64,000 nt of DNA, taken from positions 1,056,461-1,120,460 of the forward strand of contig NC_052618.1 in the NCBI RefSeq assembly GCF_016545825.1, given 5' to 3'. Origin of the DNA: Eucalyptus grandis (taxonomy: Eukaryota > Streptophyta > Magnoliopsida > Myrtales > Myrtaceae). Shown one piece after another: positions 24,370 through 34,125 of this stretch. Each line of letters begins with the position of its first letter. Position 1 is the first letter of the stretch. The notes beneath the pieces are model-generated. The model was not told the DNA's origin, made no database searches, and saw nothing but the letters and a program-made list of their open reading frames with translations. The position numbers were made by a program, and so were the translations under genes.

Positions 24370-27300
24370 GCGAATGACTTAGGTGGCGGCTGAGAGTGCT
24401 CTAACTTATATGAAATTCACTGTAGGTTCTAGCCTTCGACAAGCCAAGTTATCGACACAAGTCTTCTCGAAAGGCTCGCATAGACTTCCAAGTTCATCTT
24501 ATCACTTCCCTCGAAGTAGACGAGTTCTACTTGCCTTCCCGGTTGGGAGTTTAGTCAATATCAATCTCATTTTATTTTTGAAGCCCTTCCATATTTCTAA
24601 TTTCCCCCCTAATTACTACCAGACATGCGTTCTTGCAAGGGGTAAAAATTGCTTCACCTTGATTTCGTATCCCGTTAATTTGAAACTTGTCACTTGTTGT
24701 TTAACATATTTTACATGAATCCAACTTTTCCCATTTTTAGGGTCTGTAATTTTCACATGTATTTCATTTGAGTTGTTAACAATTGAGTGTAGACAATACC
24801 AATAAAGACACTTGCCTTGCTATCAAGCACGAAGGAATTCTTGAAAAGAAGCAAGGCATGGCGCTGGTCAGGAGGGCAAATGGGTGAGGCAAAGGGAATG
24901 AAGGAATGCTAGAAAGAGAGGAAACAGAAGAGGCCGCAAATTCCAAGCCACCCCATTTTGCAGTTTAGCATGCGAATGACTTATGTGGCGGCTGAGAGTG
25001 CTCTAAGTTATATGAAATTCACGGTAGGTTTTAGCCTTCTGACAAGCCAAGTAATCGACACAAGTCTTCTCTGAAAGGTTCGAACAGACTTCCAAGTTCA
25101 TCTTATCATTTCCTCTCGAAGCGGACGAGTTCAACTTGCCTTCTTGGTTGGGAGTTTAGTCAATATCAATCTCATTTTATTTTTGAAGCCCTTCCATATT
25201 TCTACTTTCCCCCTTAATTACTACCAGACATGCATTCTTGCAAGGGGTAAAAATTGCTTCACCTTGATTTGCTATCTCGTTGATTTGAAACTTGTCACTC
25301 GTTGTTTAACATATTTTACATGAATCCAACTTTTCCCATTTTTAGGGTCTGCAATTTTCACATGTATTTCATTTGAGTTGTTAACAATTAAGTGTAGAAA
25401 ATACCAATAAAGACACTTGCCTTGCTATCAAGCACGAAGGAATTCTTGAAAAGAAGCAAGGCATGGCGCTGGTCAGGAGGGCAAATGGGGGAGGCAAAGG
25501 GAATGAAGGAATGCTAGAAAGAGAGGAAACAGAGGAGGCCGAAAATTCCAAGCCACCCCATTTTGCTGTTTAGCATGCGAATGACTTAGGAGGCGGCTGA
25601 GCGTGCTCTAACTTATATGAAATTCACGGTAGGTTTTAGCCTTCGACAAGCCAAGTAATCGACACAAGTCTTCTCGAAAGGTTCGAATAGACTTCCAAGT
25701 TCATCTTATCACTTCCTCTCGAAGCGGACGAGTTCAACTTGCCTTCCTGGTTGGGAGTTTAGTCAATATCAATCTCATTTTATTTTTGAAGCCCTTCCAT
25801 ATTTCTAATTTTCCCCCTAATTACGACCCGGGCATGGGTTCTTGCAAGGGGTAAAAATTGCTCCACCTTGATTTGGTATCCCGTTAATTTGAAAATTGTC
25901 ACTTGTTGTTTAACATATTTTAAATGAATCCAACTTTTCCCATTTTTAGGGTCTGTAATTTTCAAATGTATTTCATTTGAGTTGTTAACAATTGAGTGTA
26001 GAAAATACCAATAAAGACACTTGCCTTGCTATCAAGCACGAAGGAATTCTTGAAAAGAAGCAAGGCATGGCGCTGGTCGTGGGGCAAATGGGTGAGGCAA
26101 AGGGAATGAAGGTATGCTAGAAAGAGAGGAAACAGAGGAGGCCGAAAATTCCAAGCCACCCCATTTTGCAGTTTAGCATGCGAATGACTTAGGTGGCGGC
26201 TGAGCGTGCTCTAACTTATATGAAATTCACGGTAGGTTTTAGCCTTCTGACAAGCCAAGTAATCGACACAAGTCTTCTCTGAAAGGTTCGAATAGACTTC
26301 CAAGTTCATCTTATCACTTCCTCTCGAAGCGGACGAGTTCAACTTGGCTTCCTGGTTGGGAGTTTAGTCAATATCAATCTCATTTTATTTTTGAAGCCCT
26401 TCGATATTTCTAATTTTCCCCCTAATTACTACCAGACATGCGTTCTTGCAAGGGGTAAAAATTGCTTCACCTTGATTTGGTATCCCATTAATTTGAAACT
26501 TGTCACTTGTTGTTTAACATATTTTACATGAATCCAACTTTCCCATTTTTAGGGTCTGTAATTTTCACATGTATTTCATTTGAGTTGTTAAAAATTGAGT
26601 GTAGAAAATACCAATAAAGACATTTGCCTTGCTATCAAGCACGAAGGAATTCTTTAAAAGAAGCAAGGCATGGCGCTGGTCAGGAGGGCAAATGGGTGAG
26701 GAAAAGGGAATGAAGGAATGCTAGAAAGAGAGGAAACAGAGGAGGCCGAAAATTCCAGGCCACCCCATTTTGCGGTTTAGCTTGCGAATGAGTTAGGTGG
26801 TGGCTGAGAGTGCTGTAACTTATATGAAATTCTCGGTAGGTTTTAGCCTTCTGACAAGCCAAGTTATCGACACAAGTCTTCTCTGAAAGGTTCGCATAGA
26901 CTTCCAAGTTCATCTTATCACTTCCTCTCCAAGCCGACGAGTTCAACTTGCCTTCCTGGTTGGGAGTTTTGTCAATATCAATCTCATTTTATTTTTGAAG
27001 CCCTTCGATATTTCTAATTTTCCCCTAATTACTACCAGACATGCGTTCTTGCAAGGGGTAAAAATTGCTTCACCTTGATTGGGTATCCCGTTAATTTGAA
27101 ACTTGTCATTTGTTGTTTAACATATTTTAAATTAATCCAACTTTTCCCATTTTTAGGGTCTGTAATTTTCAAATGTATTTCATTTGAGTTGTTAACAATT
27201 GAGTGTAGAAAATACCAATAAAGACACTTGCCTTGCTATCAAGCACGAAGGAATTCTTGAAAAGAAGCAAGGCATGGCGCTGGTCAGGGGGGCAAATGGG

Positions 27301-27772
27301 TGAGGCAAAGGGAATGAAGGTATGCTAGAAAGAGAGGAAACAGAGGAGGCCGAAAATTCCAAGCCACCCCATTTTGCAGTTTAGCATGCGAATGACTTAG
27401 GTGGCGGCTGAGAGTGCTCTAACTTATATGAAATTCACGGTAGGTTTTAGCCTTCTGACAAGCCAAGTAATCGACACGAGTCTTCTCTGAAAGGTTCGCA
27501 TAGACTTCCAAGTTCATCTTATCACTTCCTCTCGAAGCGGACGAGTTCAACTTGCCTTCCTGGTTGGGAGTTTAGTCAATATCAATCTCATTTTATTTTT
27601 GAAGCCCTTCCATATTTCTAATTTTCCCCCTAATTACTACTAGGCATGGGTTCTTGCAAGGGGTAAAAATTGCTTCACCTTGATTTGGTATCTCGTTAAT
27701 TTGAAACTTGTCACTTGTTGTTTAACATATTTTACATGAATCCAACTTTCCCATTTTTAGGGTCTGCAATTT

Positions 27773-27976
27773 TCACATGTATTTCATTTGAGTTGTTAAC
27801 AATTGAGTGTAGAAAATACCAATAAAGACACTTGCCTTGCTATCAAGCACGAAGGAATTCTTGAAAAGAAGCAAGGCATGGCGCTTGTCAGGAGGGCAAA
27901 TGGGTGAGGCAAAGGGAATGAAGGAATGCTTGAAAGAGAAAAAACAGAGGAGGCCGAAAATTCCAGGCCACCCCAT
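27773..27976 (-). pseudogene. Satellite unit with open RLP-head frame (67 codons)
   Basis: The frame opens at the internal ATGGGG start. The usual TAG is changed to a Lys codon (plus-strand GCTTG), so it remains open. This loss of the stop is independent of the one in the 22-24 kb units. Confidence 0.45.
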
Positions 27977-29044
27977 TTTGCAGTTTAGTATGCGAATGAC
28001 TTAGGTGGCGGCTGAGAGTGCTCTAACTTATATGAAATTCACTGTAGGTTCTAGCCTTCTGACAAGCCAAGTTATCGACACAAGTCTTCTCTGAAAGGTT
28101 CGCATAGACTTCCAAGTTCATCTTATCACTTCCTCTCGAAGCCGACGAGTTCAACTTGCCTTCCTGGTTGGGAGTTTAGTCAATATCAATCTCATTTTAT
28201 TTTTGAAGCCCTTCGATATTTCTAATTTTCCCCATAATTACTACCAGACATGCATTCTTGCAAGGGGTAAAAATTGCTTCACCTTGATTTGGTATCCTGT
28301 CAATTTGAAACTTGTCACTTGTTGTTTAACATATTTTACATGAATCCAACTTTCCCATTTTTAGGGTCTGTAATTTTCACATGTATTTCATTTGAGTTGT
28401 TAACAATTGAGTGTAAATACCAATAAAGACACTTGCCTTGCTATCAAGCACGAAGGAATTCTTGAAAAGAAGCAAGGCATGGCGCTAGTCAGGAGGGCAA
28501 ATGGGTGAGGCAAAGGGAATGAAGGAATGCTAGAAAGAGAGGAAACAGAGGAGGCCGAAAATTCCAGGCCACCCCATTTTTCCGTTTAGCATGCGAATGA
28601 CTTAGGTGGCGGCTAAGAGTGCTCTAACTTATATGAAATTCACGGTAGGTTTTAGCCTTCTGACAAGCCAAGTTATCGACACAAGTCTTCTCTGAAAGGT
28701 TCGCGTAGACTTCCAAGTTCATCTTATCACTTCCTCTCGAAGCCGACGAGTTCAACTTGCCTTCCTGGTTGGGAGTTTAGTCTATATCAATCTCATTTTA
28801 TTTTTGAAGCCCTTCGATATTTCTAATTTTCCCCCTAATTACTACGAGACATGCGTTCTTGCAAGGGGTAAAAATTGCTTCACCTTGATTTGGTATCCCG
28901 TTAATTTGAAACTTGTCACTTGTTGTTTAACATATTTTACATGAATCCAACTTTTCCCATTTTTAGGGTCTGTAATTTTCACATGTATTTCATTTTAGTT
29001 GTTAACAATTGAGTGTAGAAAATACTAATAAAGACACTTGCCTA

Positions 29045-29340
29045 GCTAATCAGACGTACAAACTGTGGCCTAATAATTTAAACGTGAGACCATATCTGCT
29101 TGTCCCCTATCTAAATTATATAATAGACTAAAACTGATGGACTTCCCACTTATCTGCTTATATATGCTAATCTCAATTTAATTGAATTTTAGATAGCATT
29201 ATTTTCATTTTCACTTCCTTGCAAATGGACTTCTTAAAGAGAATTTAAAAGTAGAAAACAAGACTTAATGAAATGTCAATATGTTGTTTCAGATATATTG
29301 TAATTTTCATTTTCTAAAAAGTTTTCTGGATTAGAGAAGC
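29045..29340. other. AT-rich spacer after the satellite
   Basis: This is unique-looking AT-rich DNA with no repeat unit, open frame or RNA gene that I can recognise. Confidence 0.5.
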
Positions 29341-29349
29341 ACTATCATT

Positions 29350-29999
29350 TATTGCATTCATAGGACAAGATTTTTGATCGAATTCCAACTCGGATCCAAA
29401 GTGAAGTTCAGCTTCTTCCAAACGCCTTGTTAAAATCAACTCAAAAAATCCCTACAGACCCTGAGTACTTGAAAAACCTCAAGTTCGGTGCCTCAATCCC
29501 AAACCACTCTCTTCAGCGCCAAATCCTTCTCGAAAATGCTCATATGCTCGAGGTTCCGACATTTTTTCCAAGCACCTACAGTTCATCAATAGGTCATTCA
29601 GTGTAGACATTCTCACTGCGATCTCAGATTCATCAACCGGGTCGGGTTGAAACTGCATGCGAATAGCGTCAATGACTCAAGCCAGCATGCCAATTTCATA
29701 CACTTGCATGGGGAGATCAAACTCCGGTTTATGATTCTCCATATCGTTCTCGTCCGGCGTCAGATCGGAGAAGTCTAGTTAAAGCTCTCCAACATTATTG
29801 AAAAATGGCAAATGAGATGCACTTTTGCACATTGGGTTCGAACTCACGAGGCTTCAATATATAGAGCTTGAACCTTCATAGATTGAGTTTGGCGGTGTAT
29901 TCATTTAGCCAATGCCGACTGAAGTTGACGAAATTGAGTCTTTGAACACGTTGGGTTTCAACAAGTATATTGTCTCTAACAAAAAACCTCTCATCGAAC
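29350..29999 (-). pseudogene. F-box/LRR-repeat (FBD-type) protein remnant
   Basis: On the minus strand, fragments in different frames line up like the middle of a plant F-box/RNI protein: FVRDNILVETQRVQRLNFV, then RFKLYILKPREFEPNV with ISFAI, then NNVGEL and LDFSDLTPDENDMENHKPEF, then DAIRMQFQPDPVDESE with TLNDLLMNCRCLEKM and MSIFEKDLALKRVVW. Several stops and frameshifts separate them, and the F-box itself is not seen. This family (SCF ubiquitin-ligase substrate adaptors) evolves rapidly and often leaves pseudogenes. The call rests on pattern recognition of the LRR spacing. Confidence 0.55.
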
Positions 30000-30710
30000 T
30001 CAATGTTCGCCTTTGAACGCCACATGCAACACCACCGGAACAGTACACTCATCCTTGCAGTTTCTTTAAAGGGCAAGAAGGAAATGATAGTAACTATCTG
30101 CCATTTGATCTGGAAAGAGAGGAATAGCATCCTCTTTAGAGAGAAGACTTTGTTTATTCCAGCCTTGAAGAACCACTTTATTAGAGTCATCAAGGTCAAA
30201 GCCTTGACCTAATCTAATGTGAAAGACAGCACTCGTAATAGGAGGATGCAACGTAGCTGGGGAATTGACCCTTCTATCTTCTCCCCTGTGGTGCCTCAAT
30301 CTGCCCTGTAAATGGGAGTTGGTGGGTTCTTTAACTTACGGGCTCTGGTACTTCCTGTTGACCAGTCGACCGCTGCTCTCCTGCGTCTTTGCTCCGGTTT
30401 GGGAGATGCTGACTCTCGGCTGCTTTGGTGGCTGGGTGCTGTTCCTCTGGATGCGAGTGCGGGCGTATGCTTCTGGTGGGTGCGTACTCTCTTGATGCTG
30501 CTCCTGCTGATGGCTGGCTGGTTCCTTCTCTATTTTGCTCCTCCTGTGGGCTGGGCTGTTTGGCTTTTTTTTTGTAGCTATTGTTTAGGCTACACTGCCT
30601 TTGCTGGCTTTGTGTTTGCCTTGTCTGGCAGCTGTTGTTTGTTTTGTCGGTACCCTTCCACTCGTTCGGACTAGTTTGGCCTTACGAGTGTAAGTTTTTG
30701 GTGCCGGTTC
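30000..30710 (+). mobile_element. LINE (non-LTR retrotransposon) 3' end fragment
   Basis: The frame at 29970-30212 ends with a stretch (VTICHLIWKERNSILFREKT) that resembles the zf-RVT tail of plant LINE reverse transcriptases, where IWKERN is a recurring motif. It is followed by a G/T-rich 3' region (about 30310-30700) typical of such elements. Upstream it runs directly into the F-box remnant, so the element is 5'-truncated, as LINE insertions commonly are. A clear poly(A) tail is not seen. Confidence 0.5.
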
Positions 30711-30849
30711 TCAAAAGTATGTTCTATGCAAGTAGCTATTACTTGTTCCATTATACTTAAAATAAGTAAGCTTATCCACCAAAGCATTTTTACATTAGAG
30801 TTGTTTTACGCACAGCAGGCTGCTGTGATAACCTGCAATTCAGAAATTT

Positions 30850-31570
30850 CAGAAACTATCAGTTCAACGACATTAATCTGTCGTGGCTGGACTCACTACC
30901 CGGAATAAGGGTACCCAATTTGCAGTCCAACATGTTCATGTGGTTCTTGGAGGAGCTTTAACTCATTTCGAGTTCCACAAGCTGCATGTCATTGATCTCT
31001 GTGAAAGTAATTCACGAGCAGCTTGCCATACAAGTATTTCGACCCTTGGGCTGATTCGGACTACATAGAGCATACTGATGAGCCAATCATAAGACCATAA
31101 AGAAATCATACTGGAAATAGATTTAGTTTTATCATTTTACCTATCATTACTATATGGAAGCGAACACCAATCGGCAGATCCGAGGGATATTTAACATTCT
31201 CTGACCTTTCAAACAATAATTTGAGTCGGGACATTACCATGTCTCCTGGAAGCCTAAAGCAGCTGCAATTTCTCAACGTTTCCAACAACATGCTCACAGG
31301 TCCCGTTCCCTGTTCTTGGAGAATTGTACAGATTTTGAAGCATTGCACCTTTCTCTTTCAGGAGGTATCCACCACGAGTTCATGCGACTCCATCTCTAGC
31401 ACCCTTCAATATCTCTTATAACCATTTGACTGGGCCCAGATTACACTGGCAGCAATTTGCTACATTCGAGAATGACTTTTACATAGGGAACTTGGAGCTC
31501 TGTGCGACTCCTTTGTCAAAGAATTGCAGATTGATTACTTTATGTAGAATTGTCAAGTGACTCCCCATGT
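30850..31570 (+). pseudogene. Receptor-like protein (LRR-RLP) C-terminal remnant
   Basis: On the plus strand, broken frames give, in order: FNDINLSWLDSLPG with NLQSNMF (LRR), FEFHKLHVID, SSLPYKYFDPWADSDYIEHT, FSDLSNNNLSRDI, LKQLQFLNVSNNMLTGPVP, and finally FNISYNHLTGP, QQFATFENDFYIGNLELC and PLSKNC. These are the last LRRs and the C-terminal LRR cap of an RLP. Frame changes and stops occur throughout, and the transmembrane anchor is not recognisable after the cap. It cannot be the missing tail of the 4.06-5.55 kb gene without rearrangement, because it lies on the opposite strand and on the far side of the array. Confidence 0.75.
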
Positions 31571-32750
31571 TTATCCCTCTAGTATTTGGCATATGAACTT
31601 CAAACATCAAATCTGTGATTATCAATGAATTAAGCGGCAGATGCAGAAACCCAGTTTGGAGGAGGCCTGATGAAACAAATTGCAATACCTAGTTGGGGGC
31701 ATAAGTTATAAACTTTCATGAAAAAAATTATGAATTATGGCATATGTTGCCCATGACAACTTCGGTTGAGACCATGTCGTTCTTTCACCCACTTGTCCTG
31801 GGAGTGCAATATAAATTGAGTCAATTTGAAAAGCGAGTGAATGCATTACTCTGCAACGTAAAGAAAGAGAAATAAGAACACAAAGGATCTGGTCTAATCC
31901 CGTGCTTTGCCTCAGGAGTGATTCAATTATGTTATATGATTCATAGTATCCTTGTTACTGGAGACGTGAATTATATTACTCGATGGGAAATTTTTGGGGT
32001 GCCAATTTCTCGTGATATAGTGCTGTTCCTTGACTCAAAACGCAAGAGAAATCGGAGTAGTCTTTGGGGCATCGTTGTAGAAGGAGCATTGACAGACTGA
32101 TCTAAGAACTTGGATTTTATTGGTGAATTTCTTCGGTTATCATTCAATCTTGCCACATAATACACTGCAAGAAAGTCTTTGTTCACTATTCTCGCAAGCA
32201 TACTAATCAAGTCTACGGTACCATCTTCATCTATGAGACAATCTATGTGCAAAATGTAACCATTAATGAAGACATGCATGGTTATGGCGTGACCATGTGG
32301 TGCACAAATTACTTTGAATTGGGACAGTTAATTATTTGGGAGGCCCTCTCTCTTGTGTTTTCAGTAGAATTATTTCGAATTTGAAGATACTTTGTATATT
32401 TCCTTGAACAATTTTCTCATCCACTTTGACCTTTTTTCTCTATCAAAGACAATGTAATACTAGCATGCAGCCCACAATCTACTACTGACTTGCAACTTCA
32501 AAGATTCTGGTGTTGATTCTTTGATATATATTTCGCGGTAGATTTTAACAACTTTGACTGAATGGGTTAAGGGCAATATTCACTTCAATTCTTCACGGAT
32601 AAATCAAAGCTACTTACATGATAAGATGAAAAGATATATGTAGAGGTTAATGACACCTCTTCATTTTAATTTAATTAATTTGTGTTTTTGACTACATTTC
32701 CTTGTGAAAAAGTTGTGCTTGATAGATCTCATTGTTAATCTTCTCAATTC
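31571..32750. other. Intergenic AT-rich DNA
   Basis: Open frames here are short and match nothing I recognise. No RNA gene is visible. Confidence 0.5.
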
Positions 32751-32754
32751 AACT

Positions 32755-33235
32755 AATATACAATTACACCGAAACAAGATCAGCCATGGCAAGGATTGAC
32801 CTCATCAGTATTGCCAAAGTGAAGGTCAACCTTGCTAGTGGCCAGTGAGGCTTCTCGTCCAAGGATAGTGAGGCTCAAACTCGCCATGATTGGGCGAGGC
32901 TGAGCCTTCTCATTAGGCAAGGCTAACCTTGCCGGCCCTTGTCTCGCACTAGCTAGAGGAAGGAGAAGGTGGGAAAAAAAATTGAAAAAAAAAAAAAAAG
33001 AATTAAAAAATTCGAAAAATAAAATACAAAATTATTAAAAATTGCCACATTCAGATGGCCATTGCCAACCGATGTCTACGTCAATGTTGGCTAGTCAAAT
33101 TTGATGAGATGAACTAAATTGGTACAATTGTAAAAAAATTATAAATGAATTGACCAAAAAATAATAATAAGATTTAAAACTCAATTGGTGCAAAAATGTT
33201 ATAGGTTTAGAACTTTTTTGATAATTTTCCCCATT
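32755..33235. mobile_element. Dispersed non-autonomous repeat (GC-rich head, A-rich middle)
   Basis: A segment built on CAAGGNTGACCTC, GGCGAGGCTGAGCC and CAAGGCTAACCTTGCCGG is followed by an A-rich tract (about 32970-33010). After that comes the phrase ACTAAATTGGTACAATTG...TTAGAACTTTTTTGATAATTTTCCCC. This composition matches a repeat type I associate with Myrtaceae intergenic DNA. Its ends and class are not resolved. Confidence 0.45.
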
Positions 33236-34125
33236 TATGTGTAATAAACTAATATTGCCATGACATAAAACCATTTGCAGTGGCTTTTTAATAGAACCAA
33301 TGTAGAATACCGACCTAAAATGCCGTTGTTCTTTATAAACCAACGTAGTTCGCAAAGCTGTCAAAGAACAAATTTACCATATTTTATGTATGTTATGTTC
33401 GCCGACGAAGCCACGGCATCGTGCTGATTGACATAAGCTATAGCAGAGCCTAATTTTGTAGTCTGGTAACTAATTCTCAACCGAGCAACCTCTATTCCTA
33501 TTTTCTAACCTCGTTTACAAAGAATCAACCCAAACTGCTCGATGCTGGGTAGGGACTTCCCACGGAGTATAAATGAGATAGTGAGGAGCCGTGTATGAGC
33601 AAAGAGAGAAGTACAATGCATAAAGCGGTACCAAAATCATCTCAACTGGACGTCTTCATGTGCACAATTCTCAAATGGTATACAATTATATTAATACAAA
33701 GTCCCAAAATTTCCGGCATAAAATGCACCTATGAATCATACATGCTATCGAAACCGACATACTTGGAGATATGTTACTCTTCTTTAAAAGGGCTAAAAAG
33801 ATAATCCCGCTACGATTCCACTTATGGACACCCAGAGCGTAATTACCCTACTCTCGGACAGTCTGCAGTTCTGTCATGTCATATGAGTCCAATCCATATA
33901 GCCTTTGCTGCTAGTATCTTGTCGGTTGTGCCAAATACATAGATCAGTCAATCTAGAATTTACTTCCTGAGTATTTCGAACTGGCGAACACAAGTCTCCA
34001 TCTCAGCTACGTAATCTCCTCAATGAATTACCCACTATATTTTGCCAGATTATTTGCAGCGGGTCTATTGTTATCTTCACCTTCATTAGGTCTCCCTTCA
34101 GCTAAACATCACGAGTTTCAGAGAA
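33236..34125. other. Downstream region of MTR4, including probable 3' UTR
   Basis: This is AT-rich, with no convincing gene. The part nearest 34125 should hold the MTR4 3' UTR on the minus strand. I could not fix the polyadenylation site. Confidence 0.4.

Larger units (their letters stand above)
18759..29044 (-). repeat. RLP-head satellite array, block 2 (about 604-bp monomer, 17 units)
   Basis: This continues the same satellite after the LTR. Anchors lie at 18779, 19383, 19987, 20588, 21191, 21796, 22402, 23008, 23612, 24218, 24819, 25424, 26028, 26631, 27235, 27839 and 28440. The last unit ends at about 29044, at the same monomer coordinate (after ACACTTGCC) where internal units join the next copy. 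Units at 19.4-24.8 kb share subfamily markers (TTCACTGTAGGTTCTAG, CCCCTCGAAG, GAGTTCTACTTG). Most units in block 1 carry TTCACGGTAGGTTTTAG, CCTCTCGAAG and GAGTTCAACTTG. This points to local homogenisation by unequal exchange. Confidence 0.95.

Noticed and set aside
9782..24718. Repeated plus-strand frames beginning MAAESALTYMKF in many satellite units
   Set aside because: They are antisense to the RLP head and flank, restart at every monomer, vary by frameshift and match no family. They are a by-product of the repeat.
5402..29044. CRISPR-like or centromeric satellite interpretation of the array
   Set aside because: The unit is about 603 bp with no repeat-spacer pattern, in a plant genome. 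The monomer is plainly derived from an adjacent RLP gene and lies next to single-copy genes, so a centromeric origin is not indicated.
29820..29880. GGTTCGAAC phrase suggesting a tRNA T-arm
   Set aside because: No acceptor stem or anticodon arm can be folded around it, and the sequence fits the minus-strand F-box-family frame.
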